DNA of 56,331 nt from an uncultured Lachnospiraceae bacterium. Lineage in GTDB: Bacteria; Bacillota; Clostridia; Lachnospirales; Lachnospiraceae. The notes under the pieces were generated by a model, which saw only the letters and a list, made by a program, of their open reading frames with translations, was not told where the DNA came from and searched no databases. Each line of letters starts with the position of its first letter. Within the stretch, counting starts at the first letter, position 1. This document shows positions 7,968 through 17,100 of the stretch, in pieces. The stretch spans positions 1 through 56,331 of the forward strand of contig CAJTNT010000026.1 of assembly GCA_910577785.1 (NCBI GenBank), read 5' to 3'. The translations under genes were made by a program, and so were the position numbers.

Positions 7968-8660
7968 CTATTCTACACGTGGGTCAATAATCTTAGCGGC
8001 GTCTGCCACACGGCCATACTGGCCTTTTGCCTTTTCCCAAGCAGTATTGGGGTCGTCGCCCTTCTTGATGAAGTCAGTCATCTTGCCAAGGCTTACGAAC
8101 TGGTAGCCGATGACCTCGTCGTCAGCGTCTAAGGCGATGCCTGTTACATAGCCCTCTGCCATTTCCAGATAGCGGACACCCTTTTCCTTGGTGGCATACA
8201 TGGTGCCGACCTGGGAGCGGAGCCCCTTGCCCAGATCCTCTAAGCCAGCGCCTACGGCCAGTCCATCGTCAGAGAACGCGCTCTGAGTACGCCCATAGAC
8301 AATCTGTAAGAACAGTTCCCTCATGGCCGTGTTGATGGCGTCACAGACAAGGTCCGTGTTCAGCGCCTCCAGGATTGTCTTGCCCTGCAGAATCTCTGCT
8401 GCCATTGCTGCGGAGTGGGTCATTCCGGAACATCCGATGGTCTCTACCAGGGCTTCCTCAATCACGCCGTTCTTTACATTCAGCGAAAGCTTACATGCGC
8501 CCTGCTGGGGAGCACACCAGCCGATGCCGTGCGTAAAACCGGAAATATCTTCAATTTTCTTGGAATGAACCCATTTTCCCTCTTCCGGGATTGGAGCTGG
8601 CTCATGCTTTGCGCCCTTGGCTACAGGACACATGTTTTCAACTTCCTTCGTGTAAATCAT
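7968..8660 (-). CDS. NifU/IscU-like iron-sulfur cluster scaffold protein
   Basis: 230-residue protein with a NifU-N-like fold signature. Cysteines at 11, 49, 56, 77 and 106 include the IGCSGMTHSAAMAAEI segment, which resembles the GCxxxxASAS motif of IscU scaffolds, and GKTILEAL. The C-terminal ~100 residues are specific to this subgroup and contain the segment YVTGIALDADDEVIGYQF. The start at 8660 follows AAAGGAG. It is the first gene of a tight operon with the GGGtGRT gene. It is not next to iscS or suf genes, so it is probably dedicated to a particular client. Repeated ATATGGTTA units lie upstream (about 8719-8745). Confidence 0.82.
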   Translation of the reverse strand: MIYTKEVENMCPVAKGAKHEPAPIPEEGKWVHSKKIEDISGFTHGIGWCAPQQGACKLSLNVKNGVIEEALVETIGCSGMTHSAAMAAEILQGKTILEALNTDLVCDAINTAMRELFLQIVYGRTQSAFSDDGLAVGAGLEDLGKGLRSQVGTMYATKEKGVRYLEMAEGYVTGIALDADDEVIGYQFVSLGKMTDFIKKGDDPNTAWEKAKGQYGRVADAAKIIDPRVE

Positions 8661-8917
8661 TTTAAGACTCCTTTCATTATGTACATTTTTTTCATGTTAA
8701 AACAAGGGTTTGTATTTAACATACCTAACCATATTTAACCATATTTTGTCGAAATAGTCTAGTGGTTTTTTTAAAAAGGGTAGGGTAACTTTGCCAGGGG
8801 ATTTTGATGGGAGATTTCTTATAGGATTGGGGAGTTTCCCTTGCAGGGCGGAAACGCTTCCAGGACGTGAAAAATAAGGGGAGAAGGAAAAATTTTTGAA
8901 AAAAATTTAATTTGGCC

Positions 8918-8945
8918 TTGCATTTTGTGATATTTATGGTATACT
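8918..8945 (+). promoter_or_regulatory. Promoter of tRNA-Ala
   Basis: -35 TTGCAT (8918-8923) and -10 TATACT (8940-8945) with a 16-nt spacer, ending 9 nt before the tRNA. Confidence 0.75.
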
Positions 8946-8954
8946 GATAGCCAT

Positions 8955-9027
8955 GGGGCATTAGCGCAGTTGGGAGCGCGCCACACTGGCAGTGTGGAGG
9001 CCGTGGGTTCGAGTCCCATATGCTCCA
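8955..9027 (+). tRNA. tRNA-Ala (anticodon GGC)
   Basis: 73-nt cloverleaf. Acceptor GGGGCAT pairs with ATGCTCC, the D arm contains AGTTGGGA, the anticodon stem CCACA/TGTGG encloses loop CTGGCAG, and the T arm has GTGGG-TTCGAGT-CCCAT. Discriminator A; CCA is not encoded. Confidence 0.96.
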
Positions 9028-9044
9028 TTTATTATTTTCAGGAG

Positions 9045-9098
9045 AAAGAGCCATAAGCCAAGGATTTTTAGTAAAATCAATGGGTTATGGCTCTTTTT
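9045..9098 (+). terminator. Terminator after tRNA-Ala
   Basis: 12-bp stem AAAGAGCCATAA/TTATGGCTCTTT, 28-nt loop, then a T-run. Confidence 0.8.
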
Positions 9099-9118
9099 AC
9101 TTAGCCTTCCGTTGGCTG

Positions 9119-9520
9119 TCATCTTGCGTTTAAGCCGTTTACAAAGGCCAGGTAGCAGGCGAAATCCCCCATCCGTTTCCTGTTGTAGGGGTTGTCTTCT
9201 TCATAGCCCAAGCAATCGCGCCATGTTGCGTCCTTGCCCTGCATCCTGACATATCTTGCAAGCATATTGAATTTTATGATTATGGAATCATGGCAGGATG
9301 TCCTTTTGGAATCACGTTCCGCTTTTTCTTCACGGTTAAGCAGCAGCCATTCTGTCCGTATAGCCGCGTATTTCGTCGCAGTATCCACCAATTCCCCATA
9401 AATTTCGATTGCATCTGCATCTGTCCCGATGTCTGAAATCATTTTGTTGTGGATATCCTGCATCTTTTCCAGCGTAAGGCTGCATTCTGTATACAGATAT
9501 TCCTCATAGGTTGTTATCAT
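9119..9520 (-). CDS. Hypothetical protein
   Basis: 133-residue soluble, mostly helical protein of unrecognised family. The start at 9520 follows AAAGGAG at good spacing, and the composition (many Glu, Lys, Tyr, Asp) looks like a real cytoplasmic protein. The N-terminal half (TLEKMQDIHNKMISDI) may form a helical bundle; the C-terminal half has a WRDCLGYEEDNPYNRKRMG stretch. It is followed by the thiT-type gene on the same strand 57 nt upstream of its start, so they may be co-transcribed, but no functional link is visible. Confidence 0.65.
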   Translation of the reverse strand: MITTYEEYLYTECSLTLEKMQDIHNKMISDIGTDADAIEIYGELVDTATKYAAIRTEWLLLNREEKAERDSKRTSCHDSIIIKFNMLARYVRMQGKDATWRDCLGYEEDNPYNRKRMGDFACYLAFVNGLNAR

Positions 9521-9577
9521 ACAATTCTCCTTTATGCGGTAATTCCTTTATCAGCCGTCATCCTGTTATCCCTTCGC

Positions 9578-10114
9578 CTACACGGAGTTCTTAATCTGCT
9601 CGAACTGCCTGCGCACGCCGGGGAGGGACAGCAGCAGGAGGGTAAGGGCGGCTTCTGTCAGCACATAGCTTGCGTTGTAGAGGAGCGTCCCCCATACGGC
9701 GATGGTATTCCCCTTGAGGCTGCCTACATAAGAGGTAAAGAAAATAAGCCCCGAAACCTCATGGAAGAAAAGCCTGCCGAAGACGCCTGCCAAGTACCCT
9801 AAGATTAGTCCATGCTTCCTGTGGCAGAAAAAGCCCGAAAGCCCCAGTGCGCCAAATGCCAGCGGATAGTCCAGGAAAAACTGGGCAGGGTGTATGAAAA
9901 ATGGCTCAAAGATAAACTGCAGCAGGCCGGATGCCACGCCGGCGGCTATCCCCGCCTTCCATCCATAGCAGTACCCCACCATGCTGATGACCAGCATGCT
10001 GCCCAAGGTAATGCAGCCGCCATTTGGCAGGCTGGGCAATTTAATGAAGGCAACAATCACGACAGATAATGCGATTGCCATGCCAGAAAAAGCGATTTGC
10101 TTTGCCTTCCCCAT
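9578..10114 (-). CDS. thiT: ThiT-type thiamine ECF transporter S component
   Basis: 178-residue integral membrane protein with about six helices, the substrate-binding subunit of an energy-coupling factor transporter that works with shared EcfAAT modules encoded elsewhere. Diagnostic segments are LPSLPNGGCITLGSM (26-40), HPAQFFLDYPLAF (75-87) and FHEVSGLIFFTSYVG, all typical of clostridial ThiT/YuaJ. The start follows AAGGAGG. No TPP riboswitch core is visible in the leader. A 14-bp inverted repeat surrounds the promoter spacer and the early leader instead, which suggests repressor control. Another vitamin-specific S component remains a lesser possibility. Confidence 0.87.
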   Translation of the reverse strand: MGKAKQIAFSGMAIALSVVIVAFIKLPSLPNGGCITLGSMLVISMVGYCYGWKAGIAAGVASGLLQFIFEPFFIHPAQFFLDYPLAFGALGLSGFFCHRKHGLILGYLAGVFGRLFFHEVSGLIFFTSYVGSLKGNTIAVWGTLLYNASYVLTEAALTLLLLSLPGVRRQFEQIKNSV

Positions 10115-10126
10115 AAGAATTCCTCC

Positions 10127-10196
10127 TTCTGTCAGGTGTAAGCTTTTTTGGATCCAAAGCCAAACCTATGATACAATACACCTGACAGAAATTCAA
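10127..10196 (-). promoter_or_regulatory. thiT promoter with 14-bp inverted-repeat operator
   Basis: Minus-strand -35 TTGAAT (10191-10196) and -10 TATCAT (10168-10173) are 17 nt apart. The spacer contains TTCTGTCAGGTGTA (10177-10190), and its exact complement lies at 10127-10140 next to the ribosome binding site. A protein dimer bridging both sites, or a leader hairpin, would repress the gene. The regulator is not identified. Confidence 0.65.
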
Positions 10197-10204
10197 GTTA
10201 TTTT

Positions 10205-10408
10205 TTAGCGGATGTCCAAGTCTGGCGGCACGTCAATCTCATCGGAGACGTATTTGCCGTTCTTCTTGCGCTGCCTGACGCATTCGGACAGGAGGTACTC
10301 AATCTGGCCGTTTACAGAGCGGAAATCATCCTCTGCCCAGGCTGCGATTGCATCATACAGCTTCTTGGAAAGCCGCAGCGGGATCTGTTTTTTTGGATTG
10401 TCTGCCAT
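10205..10408 (-). CDS. Small ribbon-helix-helix (Arc-type) protein
   Basis: 67-residue protein beginning with the pattern of a ribbon-helix-helix DNA-binding domain: a beta-strand QIPLRLS followed by helices (KKLYDAIAAWAEDDF, NGQIEYLLSECV). The C-terminal tail KYVSDEIDVPPDLDIR is acidic. Its start codon is 6 nt after the SPFH gene stop, so the two are almost certainly translationally coupled. It may regulate its own operon. DNA binding is inferred from the fold only; a protein-interaction role with the SPFH protein is also possible. Confidence 0.75.
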   Translation of the reverse strand: MADNPKKQIPLRLSKKLYDAIAAWAEDDFRSVNGQIEYLLSECVRQRKKNGKYVSDEIDVPPDLDIR

Positions 10409-10414
10409 AGGCGA

Positions 10415-11404
10415 TTAATAGAGGCTCCCGGAATTTACCACTGGCTGTGCGTCATGGTTCCCGCAGAGTACCACCAGCAGATTTGACACCATCGCAGCCT
10501 TCCGCTCCTCGTCCAATTCGACAATCTTATGTTCATTTAAGTGCGCGAGGGCCATCTCCACCATGCCGACAGCGCCGTCGACAATCATCTTGCGGGCGTC
10601 AATAATGGCGGAGGCCTGCTGGCGCTGGAGCATGACGGCGGCAATCTCAGGCGCGTAGGCCAGATGCGTGATGCGCGCTTCTACCACCTCAATGCCAGCC
10701 TCATTGACACGTGCCTGGATCTCCTCGCGGATGCGTGCGGCGACAATCTCGCTGGAGCCGCGCAGGCTGCCTTCATCGGCAACGCCGTCTCCCGTGGTGT
10801 CCACGTTGGGGGCAACGTCATAAGGGTAGATCCGCACAATATTGCGCAGGGCGCTGTCACATTGGAGGGAGAGGAATTCCTTGTAATTGTCCACGTTGAA
10901 GACCGCCTTTGCCGTGTCCTGGATGCGCCAGGTGACGGCGATGCCGATTTCAATGGGATTGCCCAGGCAGTCGTTGATTTTCTGGCGGCTGTTGTTAAGG
11001 GTCATGATTTTCAGGGAAATCTTGTTGGAGAGGGATGCGAGATCCGCTGCGGTATTCTGTGCCGCAGAGCCGTTCTTCACATCCCCGCTCTGGTTCAGCT
11101 TGGTCTTGGCGGCTGGGTTTACGGCGGAGCAGAAGGGGTTCACAAAATAGAACCCAGGCTCCTTAATCGTGCCGATGTACTTCCCGAACAGGGTAAGCAC
11201 CAGGGCTTCTTGGGGGCGCAGCACCTTTAAGCCGGGCCAGAGGAGCCAGGTAGTGGCCAGCAGGAAGATGCAGGGCGCCATCAGGGCATAGATTTCCTGG
11301 GTTGCGCCCCATACGGTGCCTGCGATTGCCGCGGCGTAGATAAGGAGTGAGAGCAGCAGGACTGCCATCCCATGTTTTCCCATTGTCAATGTCTTTTCCT
11401 TCAT
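10415..11404 (-). CDS. SPFH/band-7 domain membrane protein
   Basis: 329-residue stomatin/prohibitin-like protein. Residues about 11-60 form two hydrophobic helices (GMAVLLLSLLIYAAAIAGTV and LMAPCIFLLATTWLL), followed by LKVLRPQEALVLTLFGKYIG, a characteristic SPFH entry sequence, then the band-7 domain with VTWRIQDTAKAVFNV and a C-terminal oligomerisation helix (QRQQASAIIDARKMIVDGAV). Such proteins form membrane microdomain scaffolds. The start at 11404 follows AAAGGA; the longer frame to 11464 lacks one. It forms an operon with the small RHH gene, and is divergent from feoB. Confidence 0.9.
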   Translation of the reverse strand: MKEKTLTMGKHGMAVLLLSLLIYAAAIAGTVWGATQEIYALMAPCIFLLATTWLLWPGLKVLRPQEALVLTLFGKYIGTIKEPGFYFVNPFCSAVNPAAKTKLNQSGDVKNGSAAQNTAADLASLSNKISLKIMTLNNSRQKINDCLGNPIEIGIAVTWRIQDTAKAVFNVDNYKEFLSLQCDSALRNIVRIYPYDVAPNVDTTGDGVADEGSLRGSSEIVAARIREEIQARVNEAGIEVVEARITHLAYAPEIAAVMLQRQQASAIIDARKMIVDGAVGMVEMALAHLNEHKIVELDEERKAAMVSNLLVVLCGNHDAQPVVNSGSLY

Positions 11405-11572
11405 AATGAACACATCCTTTCTTTTTGATATGATTATGATATCATAACAATACCATTTTGGCAAGAGGGATTTTAAAAAAAGAAGAAAACCTTGACAAGG
11501 TGGGAAAGATAGGGCAGACTAACTATAGAAGAGTTGATTGAGAGAATAGACAAAAGCGGAGGGTAAGCTAAG

Positions 11573-13957
11573 ATGACATTAAAGGAATTGGCAATTGGGG
11601 AATCAGCAGTCATTGTCTCAGTAGGGGGAGAGGGTGCGCTGCGGCAGCATTTTCTGGATATGGGGGTCATCCCAGGCGCGGAGGTGACGCTGGTGAAGTA
11701 TGCTCCGATGGGGGATCCGATGGAGCTGCGCATCCATGGGTATGAGCTGACGCTGCGGCTTGCGGACGCGCAGCAGATTGAGGTGCAGGCTGCGGCGGGC
11801 AGGGAGGAAGAGAAAGGGCGTCAGAAAAAGGAAGAGGGGGCAAAGAAAGGGCGCGGAGGGAAGAAGCGCCGCGCAGAGCGGCAGCACCCTGGATTGGGGG
11901 AAGGGGGGAAGTACCATGTAAAGGCGGACGAGCGCCCGCTGCAGGAAGGGAGCGTGCTGTCCTTTGCCCTTGCGGGCAACCAGAACTGCGGCAAGACGAC
12001 GCTGTTTAACCAGCTGACCGGAGCCAACCAGCATGTGGGGAATTTCCCGGGGGTGACCGTGGACAGGAAAAGCGGGGCCATCAAGGGGCATCCAGAGACG
12101 GAGGTGACAGACCTGCCGGGCATTTACTCGCTGTCGCCTTACAGCAGCGAGGAAATCGTCTCCAGGCAGTTCATTATCCATGAGAAGCCGACGGGGATTA
12201 TCAATATTGTGGATGCCACAAACATTGAGCGCAACCTCTACCTGACGATGCAGCTGATGGAGCTGGGAATTCCGATGGTGCTGGCGCTGAATATGATGGA
12301 TGAGATGCGGGGCAACGGCGGGGCAGTCCACATCAATGAGATGGAGGAGCTGCTGGGCATCCCAGTAGTCCCTATTTCAGCGGCCAAAAATGAAGGCATC
12401 GGCGAGCTGGTCAGCCATGCGCTCCATGTGGCCAAATATCAGGAGCGCCCAGGGCGCACGGATTTCTGCGACAAGGACGCGCATGGCGGAGCCGTACATC
12501 GCTGCCTGCATGGGATTATGCACCTGGTAGAAGACCATGCCAGGGAGGCAGGGATCCCGGTGCGCTTTGCGGCCAGCAAGCTGGTGGAAGGGGATGGCCG
12601 GGTGCTGGAGGCGCTTCGGCTTTCCCAGAATGAAGAGGAAATGCTGGAACACATCATCACACAGATGGAGGAAGAGCGCGGAATGGACCGGGCGGCGGCC
12701 ATTGCGGACATGCGCTATTCTTTTATCCAGAAGCTGTGTGAAGAGACGGTTGTCAAGCCCAGGGAAAGCAGGGAGCATGAGCGCAGCCGCAGGCTGGACC
12801 GTTTCCTGGTGGGGAAATATACGGCAATCCCAGCCTTTGTGGGCATTATGGCGCTGGTGTTCTGGCTGACCTTCAGCGTGATTGGCGCATGGATGCAGGA
12901 GGCGCTGGAGGCCGGGATTGGCATGCTGACCGGCTATGTGGACCGTGCGCTGGCGGCAGGGGGCGTCAATGAGGCGCTGCATTCCCTGGTGGTTGACGGG
13001 ATATTCAACGGCGTGGGGAGCGTGCTGAGTTTTGTGCCGGTCATTGCGGTGATGTTCTTCTTCCTCTCCATCCTGGAGGACAGCGGCTATATGGCGCGGG
13101 TGGCCTTTGTAATGGACAAGCTGCTGCGCAAGATTGGCCTTTCCGGCCGCAGCATTGTGCCGATGCTGGTCGGCTTTGGCTGCACGGTTCCTGGCGTGAT
13201 GGCAAGCCGTACGCTGCCTTCGGAACGGGATCGGAAGATGACCATCCTCCTGACGCCTTTTATGAGCTGCACGGCCAAGCTGCCGATTTATGGGTTCTTT
13301 ACGGCGGCATTTTTCCCGAAATACGGCGGGCTTGTGATGGTAGCCTTGTATTTTACAGGGATTGCCGTATCGGTGCTGGTAGCGCTGGTGTCGAAGCATT
13401 TTGCCTTCCGGGGGGAGGCGGTGCCTTTTGTGATGGAGCTTCCGAATTACCGCATGCCGGGGGCGAAGAATGTCCTGCGGCTGATGTGGGATAAGGCCAA
13501 AGATTTCCTGCAGCGGGCGTTTACCGTGATTTTCATTGCTACGATTGTGGTATGGTTTTTACAGACCTTCGACTTTGGGCTGAATATCGTAGAGGATTCC
13601 CAGGACAGCATGCTGGCCATGGCGGCAGGGGCGGTTGCGCCGGTATTTGCGCCCCTTGGCTTTGGCGATTGGCGGATTTCCACTGCGCTGATGACAGGCT
13701 TTATGGCCAAAGAGAGCGTGGTCTCCACTTTAAATGTGCTGTTCGGCGGCCAGGAGGCGCTGCTGGCCGCCATTTCCCCAGTGGCTGCAGCCTCCATCCT
13801 GGTATTCTGCCTGCTGTACACCCCATGCGTGGCTGCAGTTGCATCCATACGGCAGGAGCTGGGGTGGAAATGGGCATTGGGCGTAGTCGCGGAGCAGTGC
13901 CTGGTAGCATGGGCCTGCGCGTTTTTGGTGAGCCTGGCAGGGGGGCTGCTGTTCTGA
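11573..13957 (+). CDS. feoB: Ferrous iron transporter B with fused FeoA domain
   Basis: 794-residue Fe(II) importer. Residues 1-73 are a FeoA (SH3-like) domain (HFLDMGVIPGAEVTLVKYAP), followed by a basic linker rich in Lys/Arg/Glu (about 77-115). The GTPase domain has G1 GNQNCGKTT (135-143), G3 DLPG (180-183), G4 NMMD and G5 SAAKNEG. Two Gate domains and about ten membrane helices follow, including GFGCTVPGVMASRTL and FMAKESVVSTLNVLFG. Gln replaces the usual Pro in G1 (GNPNCGKT), a tolerated position. The start follows GGAGG. A separate FeoA gene is not adjacent, consistent with the fusion replacing it. It is divergent from the SPFH operon. Confidence 0.96.
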   Translation: MTLKELAIGESAVIVSVGGEGALRQHFLDMGVIPGAEVTLVKYAPMGDPMELRIHGYELTLRLADAQQIEVQAAAGREEEKGRQKKEEGAKKGRGGKKRRAERQHPGLGEGGKYHVKADERPLQEGSVLSFALAGNQNCGKTTLFNQLTGANQHVGNFPGVTVDRKSGAIKGHPETEVTDLPGIYSLSPYSSEEIVSRQFIIHEKPTGIINIVDATNIERNLYLTMQLMELGIPMVLALNMMDEMRGNGGAVHINEMEELLGIPVVPISAAKNEGIGELVSHALHVAKYQERPGRTDFCDKDAHGGAVHRCLHGIMHLVEDHAREAGIPVRFAASKLVEGDGRVLEALRLSQNEEEMLEHIITQMEEERGMDRAAAIADMRYSFIQKLCEETVVKPRESREHERSRRLDRFLVGKYTAIPAFVGIMALVFWLTFSVIGAWMQEALEAGIGMLTGYVDRALAAGGVNEALHSLVVDGIFNGVGSVLSFVPVIAVMFFFLSILEDSGYMARVAFVMDKLLRKIGLSGRSIVPMLVGFGCTVPGVMASRTLPSERDRKMTILLTPFMSCTAKLPIYGFFTAAFFPKYGGLVMVALYFTGIAVSVLVALVSKHFAFRGEAVPFVMELPNYRMPGAKNVLRLMWDKAKDFLQRAFTVIFIATIVVWFLQTFDFGLNIVEDSQDSMLAMAAGAVAPVFAPLGFGDWRISTALMTGFMAKESVVSTLNVLFGGQEALLAAISPVAAASILVFCLLYTPCVAAVASIRQELGWKWALGVVAEQCLVAWACAFLVSLAGGLLF

Positions 13958-14104
13958 TGCAAATGTAAAATGTAAATGGAAGTGTTTAATATAGAAAAAA
14001 GAAAAAGAAATCGCAGCTTAGACAAAGGTAACTCTATTTGGGATAGAGTGTGGAAAAATTACGTGGTGTGGTTTGGAGAAGGACAGAAGGGAAAGGAGAA
14101 TGGT

Positions 14105-17100
14105 ATGGCAGGGAAGAGGATTTGTAGTGTCTGGCTTATTATGGCGCTGTTATGTACCTGGGCATTCTGGGAGCCTGCCTTGGCTGGACAGCAGGAGGCA
14201 GGGCAGGATAGGGAAGAAATGGCAGAAGGATTCCAGGGTTTTGCGCCATCTGATCCGGAAACGGGAAGGGAACAGCAGGGACAGGAAGGAAATCCGGAAA
14301 CGGGAAGGGAACAGCAGGAGCAGGAAGGAAATCCGGAAACGGGAAATGGACAGCAGGGGCAGGAAGGAAATCCGGAAACGGGAAGGGAACAGCAGGGGCA
14401 GGAAGGAAATCCGGAAACAGGTGGGAAGCAGCTGGAAGCAGGCTCGGAAAAAAGCGGGGCTCCAAAAGATGGGGAAGCCAATCAAGAGGAACGGGCAGAC
14501 GCAGAAGCAGCCAGCCTGGGACAGCCGAAAGCAGCGGTGGAAGGTTTCTGGGATTCTGAGACGTCTAAGCAGGAAACGCCTTCCAAGGATCAGGAATCCT
14601 ATCCCGGCCGAAAGGCCGCCGGGAATGTGACAGCAAGCGGCAGATGCGGCAGATCTTTGGAATGGAGCCTGTCAGAGGGGGTTCTTACTATTAGCGGCAA
14701 GGGGGCAATGGAAGATTATAGGGAAGGTTTTGCGCCATGGAAGAAGTATCAGGCAGCCATCACCAGGGCAGAGCTGCAGGAAGGCGTTACCAATATTGGT
14801 ACATACGCATTTGCGGGCTGCACAGAGCTGGTGACGGTAAGTATGTCGGCAACGGTTTCCAGCATCCAGATGCGTGCCTTCTGGAATTGCACTAGCCTGC
14901 AAAGCATTTCCCTTTCCCCGGCGTTGATTTCCATCTGGAACCATGCGTTTTCCGGGTGCAGCAGCCTGAAAGAAATCTGTATTCCGGCATCCCTTCGGAA
15001 TATTGGATACCAGGCATTTGAAGGATGCACTGGGATGGAGAGGTTTTCGGCAGAGGAGGGAAGCCGCTATTATACGGCGAAGGAAGGGGTGCTGTTTGGC
15101 GCGGGGATGGAGGAGCTGATTGCCTACCCGCCCGCTTCTTTGGCCAAATCCTATACCGTTCCCAGGCAGGTCAGAAAAATTGCTGCCCAGGCCTTCCGAA
15201 GGTGCCAGAACCTGGAGACGGTAACGCTGCCCGAAGGGCTGGGCACGATAGAAGATGAGACATTTTGCCAGTGTGGAAGCCTGAAAGAGGCTGTCCTCCC
15301 AGCTTCTGTTACGTCTATTGGCAGTTCTGCGTTCCGTGAGTGTACCGCCCTGAAAAAGGTAACGCTGTCCTCTGCCTTGGAGGAAATCAGAGAGTATGCG
15401 TTTTCTGACTGCAGGAACCTGGCAGACATTGTGATCCCGGAAGGCGTAACGTCCATCGGAGATTATGCCTTCCAAAAATGCCTGTGCCTGCGCAAGGTAG
15501 TTCTCCCAGCATCCGTTGCCAGCACCGGGCTTTCCGTCTTCCGTTTCTGCAGGAGCCTGGAACGCATTTCCATCTACAATAAAAACTGCCAGATTCAGGA
15601 CGTCGATGATTTTGTCCATGATAAGACCGAGATTTATGGGCGCAAAGGCTCCACGGCGGAGCGCTATGCCAAGAAATACAAGCGTATTTTTGTGGTGATT
15701 GGCAGCAAGGCGGCCAAAAAAGTCACCATCAGCAAGAAAAAGCTAAGTCTGAAAGAAGGTAAATCCGTGACGCTGAAAGCCAAGGTATCGCCGTCAGGCG
15801 CGGCTCAGAAAGTCACTTGGATTTCCAGCGATCCATCCGTGGCCTCCGTTTCCGCCAAAGGCAAGGTCAAGGCAAAATCAGACGGGATTGTGACCGTAAT
15901 GGCGCGGACAGGAAATGGGAAGCTTGCAGCCTGCGAAGTGACGGTTATCGGCAAGAACCGTAAATTTTACAATGTTATCGACACGGCCAGCCGCCAGAAT
16001 TACCTAACCGTAACAGAGACTGCCCTTTCCGGCTTGACAGCCACATCTTCTGGCTATATGAGCGTCACGGCCATGAAGCAGAGCTATAGCTATGAGCGAA
16101 AAAAAGCCTTCTATTCGAAAAACCGCTATCAAGGGATCCTGGTGGAATATTACAATAAATCCTTCCGGCGGATTAAAAAGAAGAAAATACCGATGGAATT
16201 GAGTAAATATGGCGGCTTTTATGCCGCAAAGGACGGTTATTACCTGGTATTCGGCCAGGACAACCCCAAGGAGAATGAGGATGTGGAGGTCTTGCGCATT
16301 GTAAAATACAGCAAGAAGTGGAAACGCCTCTGTGCGGCATCCCTAAGGGGGGCGGATACCTGCAGTATTTTTCTGAGCGGAAGCCTGCGCATGACGGAGT
16401 ATGGCGGCCGCCTGATTATCCGCACCTGCCATAGCATGTATGACAGGGGCGACGGAATACACCACCAGGGGACGCTGACGGTGGCGGCGAACTTGTCCGA
16501 CCTCAAGGAGATGATCTGGTATGATTTTGATGTCAGCCATTCTTTCAACCAGTTTATCCTGGCAGATGACGCAGGGCACCTGGTTACCTTGGATCATGGG
16601 GATGCAAACCCGCGTTCAGCCGTGCTGAAGGAGTACAACGCCAGGGAATTGGCGGCCGGAGGATATGAGGATCTGTATTTTTCCTCTGAGCAGATCCATA
16701 CGCTGGAATACCCCGACTATAAAAACCGCCATTACAACAATACAGGCGCATCCATCGGGGGATTGAGTTACTCCAAAACGCATTACCTGACGGCAGGCAA
16801 CTCTGTTGCCCATAATAAGAAATTTGAGAAGAACAGCACAAGGAATATCTATATCTCGGTAACGCCGCGCAAACAGCCGTCTACCGCCTCCACCAAAGTA
16901 AAATGGATTACCTCCTATAAGGAAGGCGGCAAGGTTTCTGCCTCTACGCCACAGCTTGTCCGGCTGTCCGCAGATTCCTTCCTCCTGCTCTGGGAGCGGA
17001 TTTACCAGAAGAAGGTAGGGAAAATCAGCTACGTCTTTCTGGATGGGAAAGGCAAAAAGACCAGCAAAATTTACAACAAAAGCGGCTACCTTTCCGACTG

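Noticed and set aside
9578..10200. TPP riboswitch upstream of thiT
   Set aside because: The conserved CUGAGA core and helices were not found by eye; the inverted repeat explains the leader better.
11492..11525. feoB promoter with TTGACA
   Set aside because: A good -35 is present but no -10 at 16-18 nt; the nearest AT-rich hexamer is too far.
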